Source: Neptunomonas qingdaonensis (GTDB lineage: Bacteria; Pseudomonadota; Gammaproteobacteria; Pseudomonadales; Balneatricaceae). From it: a DNA stretch of 64,000 bases. A program made the position numbers and the translations under genes. Position 1 is the stretch's first letter; each line of letters opens with the position of its first letter. This document shows, piece after piece, positions 48,380 through 57,442 of the stretch. Location of the stretch: assembly GCF_900113275.1 (NCBI RefSeq), contig NZ_FOOU01000009.1, forward strand, positions 108,212-172,211. Reading direction: 5' to 3'. A model generated the notes under the pieces. The model saw only the letters and a list, made by a program, of their open reading frames with translations. It did not search any database and was not told the origin of the DNA.

Positions 48380-49053
48380 TATCTATTGTCCGTTCCTGGT
48401 CCCAGCCGATACCCCTGACCCCGCCGGTTTTCAATAAAAGATTTTCCAAAATAATGACGTAAACGGTTGATATATACTTCGATTACATTGCTGTCTTTTA
48501 TCTGTTCTTCTTCATAGATATGTTCACTCAGCACGCTTTTAGAATGTACTTTATCCGGATGCATCATCAGATAACGCAACAAGCGAAACTCGATACCAGT
48601 AAGCACAATAACTTCACCGCTTTGTTTGACGGCTTGCTGTTCAGAGAGCAGCAAACGCACACCGTGGGATACGAGTTCATTATCGGCTTTGCCGTGCGAG
48701 CGCCGAATCAGCGCCTCTAAACGAGCCAGTAATTCATCCGTATGGAAGGGCTTGCCCAGATAGTCATCCGCACCGGCTTTCAAACCATCCACCCGTTCAT
48801 GCCAGGCATCTCTGGCGGTTAGGATCAACACCGGAACCGTCATACCTTGGTGACGCCAGTTTGTTAAAACATCCAAACCCGGGCGCTGCGGGAGTCCCAA
48901 ATCCAAGATAACCGCATCGAAGCTCTCTTCCTCTCCCAGAAACTGAGCATCAACACCATTATTAGCGGTTTCGACGACATAGCCTTCCCGCTGCAAGCGC
49001 GGTTTAAGGCTATTCACCAGATCTGTATCATCTTCTACCAGCAGGACTCTCAT
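48379..49053 (-). CDS. OmpR/PhoP-family response regulator
   Basis: 224 residues. Receiver with acidic pocket VEDDTD, phospho-Asp in VILDLGLP (about 51), Thr in LTARDA and Lys in LGKPFHTDE; then a winged-helix DNA-binding domain (about 125-220, LTGIEFRLLRYLMMH, SNVIEVYINRLRHYFG). It forms a two-component pair with the kinase. A 16-bp duplication starts at its ATG. Confidence 0.95.
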   Translation of the reverse strand: MRVLLVEDDTDLVNSLKPRLQREGYVVETANNGVDAQFLGEEESFDAVILDLGLPQRPGLDVLTNWRHQGMTVPVLILTARDAWHERVDGLKAGADDYLGKPFHTDELLARLEALIRRSHGKADNELVSHGVRLLLSEQQAVKQSGEVIVLTGIEFRLLRYLMMHPDKVHSKSVLSEHIYEEEQIKDSNVIEVYINRLRHYFGKSFIENRRGQGYRLGPGTDNR

Positions 49054-49085
49054 TTTCTGACTGCCTCATTTTCTGACTGCCTCAT
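49051..49085. repeat. 16-bp tandem duplication starting at the response regulator ATG
   Basis: CATTTTCTGACTGCCT twice, followed by CAT. On the minus strand this yields three ATG triplets 16 bp apart. Only the last (49053) begins the regulator frame. Confidence 0.9.
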
Positions 49086-49113
49086 CCTTAAACTTATTCA
49101 TTCTGCAGCGGCC

Positions 49114-49419
49114 TTAATCTTCAGCTTTCTCTTTGATGAACTGCCCGGTAACCGCATCTATATAGACTTCTGACACCTCACCATTCTCTTTGAGCTGCTC
49201 GATCTCATAGACGATACGCCCGTGCTTTTTTTCAACTTCCAGATCAAGGATTTTTCCTGAAAGGTAGCTTTTATTTATCTGAAAAATTTCCTCGAAAGAG
49301 AGAATTTTTCCACTCTCAACCCAGCCACGCACCGCTTCCGGTTTTATATCACGACCAGCCCATACCCATGTGCTAGTCGCCCCAACAACCATAACCAGAA
49401 ATATCAACCCTATCTTCAT
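49114..49419 (-). CDS. PepSY-domain periplasmic protein
   Basis: 101 residues from ATG 49419 with GGGAG upstream. Signal peptide (MKIGLIFLVMVVGATSTWVWA) and a PepSY-like domain: GKILSFEEIFQINKSY, GKILDLEVEKKHGRIVYEIEQL, VSEVYIDAVTGQFI. Such proteins accompany PhoPQ-like systems and cytochrome b561 in many proteobacteria. The 5' end overlaps a decayed diheme cytochrome c reading frame. Confidence 0.88.
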   Translation of the reverse strand: MKIGLIFLVMVVGATSTWVWAGRDIKPEAVRGWVESGKILSFEEIFQINKSYLSGKILDLEVEKKHGRIVYEIEQLKENGEVSEVYIDAVTGQFIKEKAED

Positions 49420-49641
49420 CAAAGTCTCCCTTAGTAGCACCTTCATGACATACATTACAGTGACTAAAACTACCGACATCAGGATTACCTTTTACCAGCC
49501 TATCAGGAATTTCATCATGCTTTCTCAGAAAATAAGCTAATGCATCAGGCGTTCTTCAATCACATCCGTCTGCGCTTTCACTGACATTAGCCCTACAGCC
49601 AATAACAACAAGCATTAACTAGTAAATGGCCCAACTTTCAT
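49373..49641 (-). pseudogene. Decayed diheme cytochrome c (DHC) gene
   Basis: On the minus strand the frame first reads MKVGPFTS, stop, then LLLLAVGLMSVKA, a signal peptide remnant. After a short gap it continues in another frame as PDALAYFLRKHDEIPDRLVK, then GNPDVGSFSHCNVCHEGATK and GDFDEDRVDISGYG, ending at TAG 49373-49375. The CNVCH haem motif and the RKH.EIP.RLVKGNP..GSFSHC pattern are the C-terminus of DHC-type cytochromes. The middle and the first haem site are missing, and there is a stop and a frameshift. Position between b561 and PepSY is where dhc normally stands. Confidence 0.82.
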
Positions 49642-49672
49642 ACCAGCTCTCATATCAATCATGTCTTGTTGT

Positions 49673-50281
49673 CTAATCAGCTGTCTCTTCTAAATGCTGC
49701 TCTTCAGCAACCGCTTTGTGCACCTTAACCCCAGTGAACATAGCGCGAATCAGGTTTTCCTGATGCAACAAACTACTTACGAGCACTCCGGCCACATGCA
49801 ACACAACCAACAACACAGAGGTATTCGCCAAGAACTCATGAAACCCTTCTAATAAATCTTCATTGAAATTCGCAATAAAGGTTCCTGCTAATGGTCCACC
49901 TCCATCAACGGCCAATAACGCCATTCCACTAAACCCGGTAGCCGCCAATGCCACCAGCAAAGCCACTACCATCATGCCACCAGCCGGGTTGTGCCCGATA
50001 TAATGCCGGGGGCTTCCTGTTATCAGGCTTTTCAGATAAGCCAACGTCTCAGCGGGGCCTTTAACAAAATTACTGAATCGCGCATATTTTGCGCCGATTA
50101 CCCCCCAGATAAGCCGAAACCCAATCAAAATCGACACTGCATATCCTGCATAGATATGGATATTCTCGAAGTCATCTTCGGTTAGATAAGCGGTTAAAAA
50201 GAAAAGCACTAAAGACCAGTGGAATATCCGTACCAGCGGATCCCAGACCTTAATGACGTTTTGTGATTCTACGTTAGACAT
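49673..50281 (-). CDS. Cytochrome b561-type membrane protein
   Basis: 202 residues with four to five membrane segments and His residues fit for haem b ligands: DPLVRIFHWSLVLFF, ENIHIYAGY and EFLANTSVLLVVLHVAGVL. It belongs to the Ni/Fe-hydrogenase-type b-cytochrome (b561 superfamily). Normally it passes electrons to a diheme cytochrome c, whose gene next door is broken here. An excellent ribosome site (AGGAGGTGG) precedes the ATG. Confidence 0.93.
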   Translation of the reverse strand: MSNVESQNVIKVWDPLVRIFHWSLVLFFLTAYLTEDDFENIHIYAGYAVSILIGFRLIWGVIGAKYARFSNFVKGPAETLAYLKSLITGSPRHYIGHNPAGGMMVVALLVALAATGFSGMALLAVDGGGPLAGTFIANFNEDLLEGFHEFLANTSVLLVVLHVAGVLVSSLLHQENLIRAMFTGVKVHKAVAEEQHLEETAD

Positions 50282-50425
50282 AAGCCACCTCCTGTTAATG
50301 GAGACAGCTTATCGAGTGCGAATTAAATGAAACTTAAAATAAGGAGTGAGAACGAAATTGGATGAGCAAATTAATGATTAAATTGATGTAGCGCTACCCA
50401 ACACTTGTCGGAACCATTCAATAAG

Positions 50426-50465
50426 CCATGCATTGCAATAATCCATCCGTTGCAATCAGCCATCG
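50426..50465. repeat. 17-bp duplication upstream of the b561 gene
   Basis: CCATGCATTGCAATAAT followed by CCATCCGTTGCAATCAG and a partial CCATCG. Confidence 0.6.
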
Positions 50466-50676
50466 ATGAAGTGGCACCAATATTGCTGTTACATTAATAA
50501 CTTTAGTTAGCGGATCACATTAAAACGCTTTAGGCGGCGATCTGTCGTGATGAGTGCCTGTTATTGACCGGCAACATTCATATTGCACCGCACTAGTGCA
50601 AAACCGGAATAGATGCCGCCTATTTATCTGCCAGGTTTTGCAAAGCCTGAATATTATTCTGATAAACGGAGATTCT

Positions 50677-51090
50677 ATGCTTCCCACTTCAATTATTAAT
50701 GGTATGAATAAAAAATTCGCCCTTATTAAACCCCATATGCCGGTTGTAGAAGCATGTGGCGAATTAATAAAGAAAGAAATGCTTGGCGGCCCGGTCATAA
50801 ATGATGATGGCGAGCTGGTGGGCTGGATATCAGAACAGGAATGCTTGCAAGTCATCATGCAGGTGGTTTATCACAATCAGCGGGTTGCTACCGTTCAGGA
50901 TATTATGCGTACCGATGTTTTATCCATGAAGCCTAATGATGAATTTATGGCCATTGCAGAACAAATGCTGCAGCAAAAGCCAAAAAGTTACCCCGTCGTT
51001 GATAATAACAATAAGGTCATTGGCGTAGTAAACAGACGCCACATTCTTAACATGTTACTTAAGCAACTGGCAGACGTAACCAAACAATAA
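50677..51090 (+). CDS. CBS-domain protein
   Basis: 137 residues with ACGGAG upstream of the ATG. Two CBS motifs: about 20-60 (MPVVEACGELIKKEMLGGPVINDDGELVGWI) and 80-135 (IMRTDVLSMKPNDEFMAIAEQMLQQKPKSYPVV, NNKVIGVVNRRHIL). CBS pairs bind adenosyl ligands such as AMP/ATP and gate partner proteins. No partner domain is present. It marks the right border of the conserved region. Confidence 0.93.
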   Translation: MLPTSIINGMNKKFALIKPHMPVVEACGELIKKEMLGGPVINDDGELVGWISEQECLQVIMQVVYHNQRVATVQDIMRTDVLSMKPNDEFMAIAEQMLQQKPKSYPVVDNNNKVIGVVNRRHILNMLLKQLADVTKQ

Positions 51091-51627
51091 GCAATGGGCA
51101 ATAATCAGAAAAGTATTTACGATAACATTGAGTCGCTAACAGCTAGCAGCGAAGACCCACTGCAACTTTGTTAACAACTAATCAAGTTGGAAACAGATAC
51201 TAAACCGCCAGTGCTTTACCAAACACCTTCCAGCCCTCTAATTAGTGGCGATATTAACTTAGAACGCATGCTACACGCATGTCTGGAAAGCCCTTTAAGT
51301 CGCTCAACGACCCCAAGCAGTCTTTCTAGCCTAAGGCGCTCAATTACAAAACGGACGAAGGATCATGGTAGGTGTTGCTACTTAGACGATTGTCGGCGCC
51401 TATTCTGAGTCAGTGTTTCCGCAACATCCGGCAGATAACATTGATGAGCTATTACGTTTGATCTCTCTCCCGACCGTTGATCTGATACGTTGATGCAACG
51501 GACAATACCTGCTGCGCTAACCCCCTGCGAAATACCGCTGTTCATCTATGAGTGTTGCACTTATTATCTGAAATCGAGCTTTGGCTGGCTTAGCAGAGAA
51601 AGCTCATATGTGTTAAAAGTTTTCGTA
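51091..51627. other. 537-bp gap with a partial copy of the dispersed repeat
   Basis: No supported gene. About 51290-51320 contains a fragment of the dispersed repeat (CTTTAAGTCGCTCAACGAC). A 73-residue ORF here has no family features. The stretch at about 51380-51500 could encode a short peptide relic but has several stops. Confidence 0.5.
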
Positions 51628-52068
51628 CTATTGAATAATCTCAGCTTTTAAATCTAATAAAAAGATTTCCGGTAACTGAAGTAATACTTTATCGGTGTGC
51701 TTATGAATCATATTTTTCATTTCCTCGTCAGAATATAAATAGAGATTTACTTCATATAATGTATGGTTTTTAATTGCAGGCAATTCTGGCGACAGCACCA
51801 GCATTCTGTCGCTAAGTACTAATTTTCCTAAATCCTTAACCAAGGGTTTACTAGCATCACTAGGATTTTCAAATTCAGCATAAGCATATACAGGATCACT
51901 CAAGCTTACAGACTTATAAGTCATCGCATATTGCACTATGCCTGAATTTATAAAGAAACCACTACCCAATGTATGTATGGGGCCTGCGGTGTTTGGATTG
52001 GGTAGCTTTGGCGTCGTACAAGCGATTAATGTAAATGCGAAAAATGCTACTGCTAATTTTTTAAGCAT
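51628..52068 (-). CDS. Small lipoprotein, unknown function
   Basis: 146 residues. Signal MLKKLAVAFFAFTLIAC with lipobox LIAC, then a beta-rich domain (FFINSGIVQYAMTYKSVSLSDPVYAYAEFENP, LVLSDRMLVLSPELP, YEVNLYLYSDEEM). AAAGGA lies upstream of the ATG. It stands alone in the accessory region and is visibly AT-richer than the genes at 53-57 kb. No family recognised. Confidence 0.8.
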   Translation of the reverse strand: MLKKLAVAFFAFTLIACTTPKLPNPNTAGPIHTLGSGFFINSGIVQYAMTYKSVSLSDPVYAYAEFENPSDASKPLVKDLGKLVLSDRMLVLSPELPAIKNHTLYEVNLYLYSDEEMKNMIHKHTDKVLLQLPEIFLLDLKAEIIQ

Positions 52069-52843
52069 ATGTATATCCTTTATTTTTGAATAACCTTCCG
52101 TATGATTTTCAAGCTTTGCCTTCCGACTATAAATTGTTATTTAACACTTCTTTTAAAACCGAAAACATAAAAATGAGTAATGAAATGATAATTTCAGGCA
52201 ATTATTTTTCGATCATCCTCAATGTTAAACACTTCGGATTTGAGCAAGATCTTCAAAGGATTAATAAAGTCTCTACCACGGCATCATAGTGACATAATGC
52301 CCATGAACGCTTTTGTCACCCACCTATCTTAACGTTTGACGGACTACCTCAGGGCGTGAACCGGATAAACCAAGGCCAAAAGCACTTCAATTATCCTAAT
52401 AAAAAAATGAACAAAATCCATCCAAATACACGCTATGTTCTAGTGTCGTCTTGCTGACGACCTAGTCCTAAGCTCTGGCATAAATATTCGGCTATCGCCT
52501 CACCTTACTGTCGTTGTCACTGTGTTCCATCGTTGTCCCGGCTATGCCTCGGCTGAGTTGTCCATTCCAAAAAACAAAATAGCAAGCTCATGGTAAGGGC
52601 GGGCATTTTTATTTCGATAGCGTGAATGAAAGATGTGATTTAGTCGATTAAATTATGGGAATCCTAATTACCCTCACTGAGAATGCGTTTTGAGGTGAAT
52701 TAACTTCTATGGATTCGAAAGTCCTGTTCAAAAATTGTATGTTTCGGCAATTAATACTCGTAACCCATAGGAGCATGTTCTCTTTCTTAAAAACGAAGTA
52801 CCTTTATTAAATCAGAACAGAGTTACTATTAAGGAGTCATCAA
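52069..52843. other. 775-bp gap with repeat fragments
   Basis: No supported gene. About 52314-52345 is a diverged fragment of the dispersed repeat (AACGTTTGACGG). About 52480-52560 is pyrimidine-rich with CGGCTATGCCTC, a string also found inverted in the palindrome at 58.95 kb. The promoter of the following five-gene run should lie near the right end. Confidence 0.45.
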
Positions 52844-53830
52844 ATGGACTGGCTACTTATTCAAGTACTTTTTTTGCAGGTTTTAGTGCCTCTATTGCTA
52901 TTGATATGGTTAGCCAGAATACGAGAAAAAGCCCGTTTCAACTGGCTGTTAAAAACAATCATGGTATTGAGTTATCTTACCTCGATTGCAGTGGCTGGGA
53001 TTTGGCCATTCATGCCGTGGCCCTATGTGTATATGAGTATAGCGATACTGTTGGCTATGCGTGGTGGATGGCGTATCAAGGACATACCCTGGCTGGATGT
53101 TGCAGAGCTACGCTCTCAAATAGGGCTTGTCGGCTTGCTCGTGACCTCATTAGCAAGCGTAGCTATGAGCGTTTATCTGTTTAGCGGATGGATTCCACCG
53201 GCTGGATCGAGCATTAATCTCACGTTCCCATTGCAACAAGGCAACTATCTCGTCGTCCACGGCGGAAGCAATATGATACTCAATCCTCACCTGAAAACCT
53301 TGGCACCTACTCCGCGTTATGTGCCCTGGCGTGGGCAGAGTTACGCTATTGATGTAGTTAAAATCAATCATTGGGGCTTGCGCACAAATGGCATACTGCC
53401 AACCGACCTTAAGCGTTATGCAATCTTTGGTGACAGCGTATTTGCCCCTTGTACAGGCAAGGTTGTCAGTGCAGAAAATGATCGACCTGATTTGCCAGTA
53501 CCTCGTAGAGACCCCGATCGAACCAAATTGACAGGAAACCATGTGTTGCTTGAGTGCACTGGAGTAGAAATTCTTTTGGCTCACTTACAACGCGGCAGCG
53601 TTGTCATTAAAGCTGGCGACCACGTAATTGTTGGCGATTTTCTTGGTCATGTTGGCAACTCGGGGAATACCACCGAACCACACCTGCACATCAGCGCGCA
53701 ACGGCGCAAATCAGGTCAACCGCTGATAGGCGGAGAGCCAGTCGTAATGCTTTTTAATGGAAATTATCTCGTGCGCAATGAGCTGATTACCGGTTATCAG
53801 GCAATGAGTGATCGACATAATATTCAATAA
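52844..53830 (+). CDS. Membrane-anchored M23-type metallopeptidase
   Basis: 328 residues, AAGGAG upstream. Four hydrophobic segments in the first 125 residues, then a LytM/M23 domain (about 165-310): GQSYAIDVV (first metal-ligand region), GDSVFAPCTGKVVSAEND, GNHVLLECTGVEILLAHLQRG and the HxH ligands in EPHLHISA. The usual first His is not obvious, and a Gln stands near the YAID, as in some non-canonical M23 proteins. First gene of a five-gene + strand run. It may cut peptidoglycan or bind it. Confidence 0.88.
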   Translation: MDWLLIQVLFLQVLVPLLLLIWLARIREKARFNWLLKTIMVLSYLTSIAVAGIWPFMPWPYVYMSIAILLAMRGGWRIKDIPWLDVAELRSQIGLVGLLVTSLASVAMSVYLFSGWIPPAGSSINLTFPLQQGNYLVVHGGSNMILNPHLKTLAPTPRYVPWRGQSYAIDVVKINHWGLRTNGILPTDLKRYAIFGDSVFAPCTGKVVSAENDRPDLPVPRRDPDRTKLTGNHVLLECTGVEILLAHLQRGSVVIKAGDHVIVGDFLGHVGNSGNTTEPHLHISAQRRKSGQPLIGGEPVVMLFNGNYLVRNELITGYQAMSDRHNIQ

Positions 53831-53873
53831 TCGTGCAGTAACACAACAGGAGCATCCTCCAGGGAGACACAAT

Positions 53874-54551
53874 ATGCTTGCGCTAATATCATCATCGACA
53901 AAGACAGTCGGATTCTGGTCTGCGGTACTCGCCACAGTTTCCAGTATCACTTATATCTTGGGACAACTCGCTGAATGGATGGGCTTTTTGGGTTCTCAGG
54001 GTGGGCCTGAGAGTGCCAGCACGCCACTTGGGATTGTCGTACTGCTTACACCCTCTTTGCTATTGGGCTCATCGTTTCTGGTGCTCGTTGTCAGTATCCA
54101 TCAACTGGCTGCACCGGAGAGGAAAATCTGGAGCCATGCCGCCGTTGCATTCGCCACGGTTTATACCGCCCTGATCAGCATCGTTTATTTCGTACAACTC
54201 ACACTGGTAATGCCTCGACTTGCACGCGGCCAGGTTGAAGGTATCGAGGTTTTCCTGTTTGTGCCATTTGACTCCTTCCTGTACGCGGTAGATATACTTG
54301 GCTACAGTTTTATGAGCCTGGCCACACTATTTGCGGCAATGGTATTCACAGGCAGAGGACTGGAACGGCTCGTGCGACTATTTCTGATTACCAATGGTTT
54401 GTTGCTCCCCTTCATTGCTCTGCAAATGTATTATCATCCTTTGATATGGATCGCCGCACTTTGGGCAGTGACGTTTCCGGGGGCAACATGGTCGCTTGCT
54501 ATCCTGTTTCGACGCGCAACGACAAATACATTTGGCTCCGAAAACTTATGA
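53874..54551 (+). CDS. Six-helix membrane protein, unknown function
   Basis: 225 residues from ATG 53874, with AGGGAG eight bases upstream. Hydrophobic segments: about 11-30, 50-72, 85-110, 128-152, 160-180, 185-215. It resembles DUF4386-like proteins in general layout, but no motif confirms this. It is 43 bp behind the M23 gene and 96 bp before the nitroreductase gene, so likely in the same transcript. Confidence 0.72.
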   Translation: MLALISSSTKTVGFWSAVLATVSSITYILGQLAEWMGFLGSQGGPESASTPLGIVVLLTPSLLLGSSFLVLVVSIHQLAAPERKIWSHAAVAFATVYTALISIVYFVQLTLVMPRLARGQVEGIEVFLFVPFDSFLYAVDILGYSFMSLATLFAAMVFTGRGLERLVRLFLITNGLLLPFIALQMYYHPLIWIAALWAVTFPGATWSLAILFRRATTNTFGSENL

Positions 54552-54647
54552 AATAGACTGAGTCGAAAAGTACTGACCTGCTTACACCTGAATCTTGGCA
54601 TTGGGCGTCACGGGGTCTGAAGTCAAAATTCAATAGGTAAAAGTAAA

Positions 54648-55679
54648 ATGTCATTAAATGAAAAGCACGACAAAGCTGCAAAAAACATTAGACGGCCAGG
54701 AACTGAGCGCGCAGACGGCACACTGGATACCAAAGAGCTGATTCGGTACGCTACACTCGCCGCCTCCAGCCACAATACCCAGCCGTGGAAATTCCGCATC
54801 CGTCAAGACACGATTAGCATCCTACCCGACTACTCGCGACGTTGCCCGGTTGTCGATCCCGACGATAGTCACCTGTTCAAAAGCCTGGGTTGCGCTACTG
54901 AAAACCTCATTCATGCGGCTGCCGCGCAGGGCTTTTTCGCTAATGCCCAATTCGACCCCAGTGAAGACGGAGTAATCGTTACGTTGCGCAGTGATCCCTC
55001 GGCCCATGCCTCAGATTTATATCAGGCAATTACCCAGCGCCAATGTACAAAGATTAGTTATGACGGCTCATTAGTTGACGAACCAGAACTTAAACTCCTG
55101 CAGGAAGCAGGAACTGGTGAGGGTATTCGTACACTGCTGATGTTGTCAGAAGCACAAAAAGAAACCCTAATCGACTATGTTTCTAAAGGAAACACCGCCC
55201 AGCTAACGAATAAATCATTTCGAGATGAACTGGTTTCATGGATCAGGTTTAACCATGGAGAGGCCTTACGCACTGGCGATGGACTATCCGGACGGACTAG
55301 CGGCAATCCGTCGCTACCGAGTTGGTTGGCGAAACTGATCATAGGACTGGTACTGACAGCAAAAAAACAAGTGGATACTGATGCCATTAACATCAGAAGC
55401 TCTGCAGGTATTGCAGTTTTCATATCAACCCGCAACGATAAAGCCGCTTGGGTAGAAGCTGGCCGTGCATACCAGCGCTTTGCGCTGCAAGCGACTGCGT
55501 TGAATATACGTACAGCATTTATCAATCAGCCTATCGAAGTACTTACACTACGTCCTGGTTTTGAAAAATGGCTAAATCTCAATGGCGAACACGCACTTCT
55601 AATGGTGAGATTCGGTCATAGCCAATTGGCCCCCTTTAGTCAACGTCGTTCAATAGATGATGTAATCATTAAGCACTAA
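54648..55679 (+). CDS. Acg-family nitroreductase-like FMN protein
   Basis: 343 residues. The N-terminal motif LIRYATLAASSHNTQPWKF (about 26-44) is that of Acg-type nitroreductases, where the SSHNTQPW binds FMN. A second half (about 170-330) repeats the fold with RSSAGIAVFIST, WVEAGRAYQRFALQATAL and INQPIEV. Acg homologues often lack normal nitroreductase activity and may store flavin. The ribosome site is weak. Third gene of the + run. Confidence 0.9.
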   Translation: MSLNEKHDKAAKNIRRPGTERADGTLDTKELIRYATLAASSHNTQPWKFRIRQDTISILPDYSRRCPVVDPDDSHLFKSLGCATENLIHAAAAQGFFANAQFDPSEDGVIVTLRSDPSAHASDLYQAITQRQCTKISYDGSLVDEPELKLLQEAGTGEGIRTLLMLSEAQKETLIDYVSKGNTAQLTNKSFRDELVSWIRFNHGEALRTGDGLSGRTSGNPSLPSWLAKLIIGLVLTAKKQVDTDAINIRSSAGIAVFISTRNDKAAWVEAGRAYQRFALQATALNIRTAFINQPIEVLTLRPGFEKWLNLNGEHALLMVRFGHSQLAPFSQRRSIDDVIIKH

Positions 55680-55728
55680 GCACAGATGACCTATAAGCTA
55701 AAAAGTGAACCAGACTTTGCAGATAACA

Positions 55729-56586
55729 ATGTTTGAGTGGTTTCTAATTGCTGCTTGTGCCATCGCCATCTTGTTTCTTTTTGCCGTTAAAACAGGTCAG
55801 GCGCGTGAAACCAGAAGGGCTGAACTACTGCGAAAACAGCTCAATCAAGGAGTCGGTCAATCTGTTCGCGAAAGTATTAATTTTAGCTCGCTATCTGTCC
55901 TGCCTCCACCGGTCGAACGCTATTTAAAGCATGTGCTGACGGATGGGCAAGCGATGATCAAAACCGTGGAAATGCAGCAATCAGGTAAATTACGTACCAG
56001 TACAAATAATAAAAAATGGTATAGGTTTACATCATCTCAAGTGATTTCACCATTTTTAACCGGCTTTGTCTGGGATGCAAAAGTAGAAATGCCTTTAGCC
56101 ACTCATATCCGTGTACATGATAGTTACTACTCTGGCATCGGTTCTGGACGCGTCGCATTTTTATCGGCCTTTGTCGTTGGCTCCGACAACAATATTCCCG
56201 AGTTGAATTCCGCAGCATTACATAGATACCTTGCCGAGGGTGTCTGGAATCCGACCGCTTTATTGCCACAGTCAGGTGTTACCTGGAGTGCCATTGATGA
56301 TAACTCTGCGGTTGCTACACTGACGCACAACAACATCACTGTTTCTCTTGAATTCCGCTTCAACAGTGAAGGTGAAGTCACGGGCATATTTACTCCTGAA
56401 CGTTTCTACCGAAACAGTAATGGTACGTATCAAGCCATGCCCTGGGAGATACAAATAGATAACTATAAAGTACAAGACGGTATGCGAGTTCCATTTCATG
56501 CCGAAGTGGGCTGGCACATTGACGGAGCACTAGAGTTAGTCTGGATCGGAGAAGTTATTAATACCCAATATCAGTTTGGTAGCTAG
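55729..56586 (+). CDS. DUF6544/DUF6920-like protein
   Basis: 285 residues. One N-terminal membrane segment (FEWFLIAACAIAILFLFAV), then the family pattern LPPPVERYLKHVL, QSGKLRTSTNNKKWYRFTSSQVISPFLTGFVWDAKV, WNPTALLP and MPWEIQIDNYKVQDGMRVPFHAEVGW. Members are widespread in marine bacteria and have no known function. ATG 55729 is chosen; a GTG eight codons earlier is possible. Fourth gene of the run. Confidence 0.82.
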   Translation: MFEWFLIAACAIAILFLFAVKTGQARETRRAELLRKQLNQGVGQSVRESINFSSLSVLPPPVERYLKHVLTDGQAMIKTVEMQQSGKLRTSTNNKKWYRFTSSQVISPFLTGFVWDAKVEMPLATHIRVHDSYYSGIGSGRVAFLSAFVVGSDNNIPELNSAALHRYLAEGVWNPTALLPQSGVTWSAIDDNSAVATLTHNNITVSLEFRFNSEGEVTGIFTPERFYRNSNGTYQAMPWEIQIDNYKVQDGMRVPFHAEVGWHIDGALELVWIGEVINTQYQFGS

Positions 56587-56641
56587 TGCTATTTATTTAT
56601 CATTTCGCTGAATTAAGACATACATTAAGAAAGATAACACC

Positions 56642-57442
56642 ATGAAAATTCGATTATTACTGCCCTATTTTGCGATCACATTTGGCTTAGCCTGGGGTCT
56701 TATACTTGTGCTTATGCTGTTTCCTGTTCAAATCGAGGCGATTTTTGGAAAACTCAGCGCTAAAAACCCGCTATTCATACTTGCTGTTTATTCTCCAGCC
56801 ATAGCGGCCTTATTTCTGGTCATTCGTCATGCAGGATTACAGGGTCTGCGGCGCTACCTTTCAAGGCTTTTATTGTGGAAGGTGCACTGGGGCTGGTATG
56901 CATACCTTATAATCGGCATTCCAAGCCTGTTTTATGCGGGTGCTGCAATAAAAGGCAATCTATTTACCGACCCCTTTCCATTTTCCCCCTGGTATCAGGT
57001 TTTACCAGCATTGGCATTTATGCTTGTGCTAGGTCCTATCGAGGAATTTGGTTGGCGTGGTATTGCATTACCACTGTTGCAAAAGCGTTTTGCGCCGATA
57101 TGGGCGGGACTGATCCTGGGTATTATCTGGGGAATATGGCATTTCCCAGCATTTTATTTAAGTGGTACGCCGCAGAGCAGCTGGTCATTCCTACCCTTTT
57201 TTATTGCATCTATCGCAATCTCGGTAATTATAACGCCACTATTTAATGCCTCGGGCGGCAGTATTTTGCTGCCGATTCTGGTTCACTGGCAACTCAACAA
57301 TCCGATTTTCCCCGACGCTGCACCTCACGATACGATCATATTCTTGGCGGCTGCGATTGTCGTTGTGATAATTCATCGAAAGAAGATGTTTATTAGGGAT
57401 GGCACTGTAACGGAAGTGATTCCCGCTAATTCGAAAGCATGA
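56642..57442 (+). CDS. CPBP-family intramembrane metalloprotease
   Basis: 266 residues, seven to eight membrane segments. CPBP (Abi/CAAX protease) motifs: EEFGWRG (about 136-142), the His in IWHFPAFY and the late HWQLNN. Homologues cut prenylated proteins, process bacteriocins or give immunity. Last gene of the five-gene + run, 55 bp behind the previous gene. Confidence 0.93.
   Translation: MKIRLLLPYFAITFGLAWGLILVLMLFPVQIEAIFGKLSAKNPLFILAVYSPAIAALFLVIRHAGLQGLRRYLSRLLLWKVHWGWYAYLIIGIPSLFYAGAAIKGNLFTDPFPFSPWYQVLPALAFMLVLGPIEEFGWRGIALPLLQKRFAPIWAGLILGIIWGIWHFPAFYLSGTPQSSWSFLPFFIASIAISVIITPLFNASGGSILLPILVHWQLNNPIFPDAAPHDTIIFLAAAIVVVIIHRKKMFIRDGTVTEVIPANSKA

Noticed and set aside
51187..51408. 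73-codon ORF in the accessory gap
   Set aside because: No start signal or family pattern, and it overlaps a dispersed repeat fragment.
53150..53584. 144-codon minus-strand ORF within the M23 gene
   Set aside because: Shadow of the peptidase, whose motifs and ribosome site are clear.
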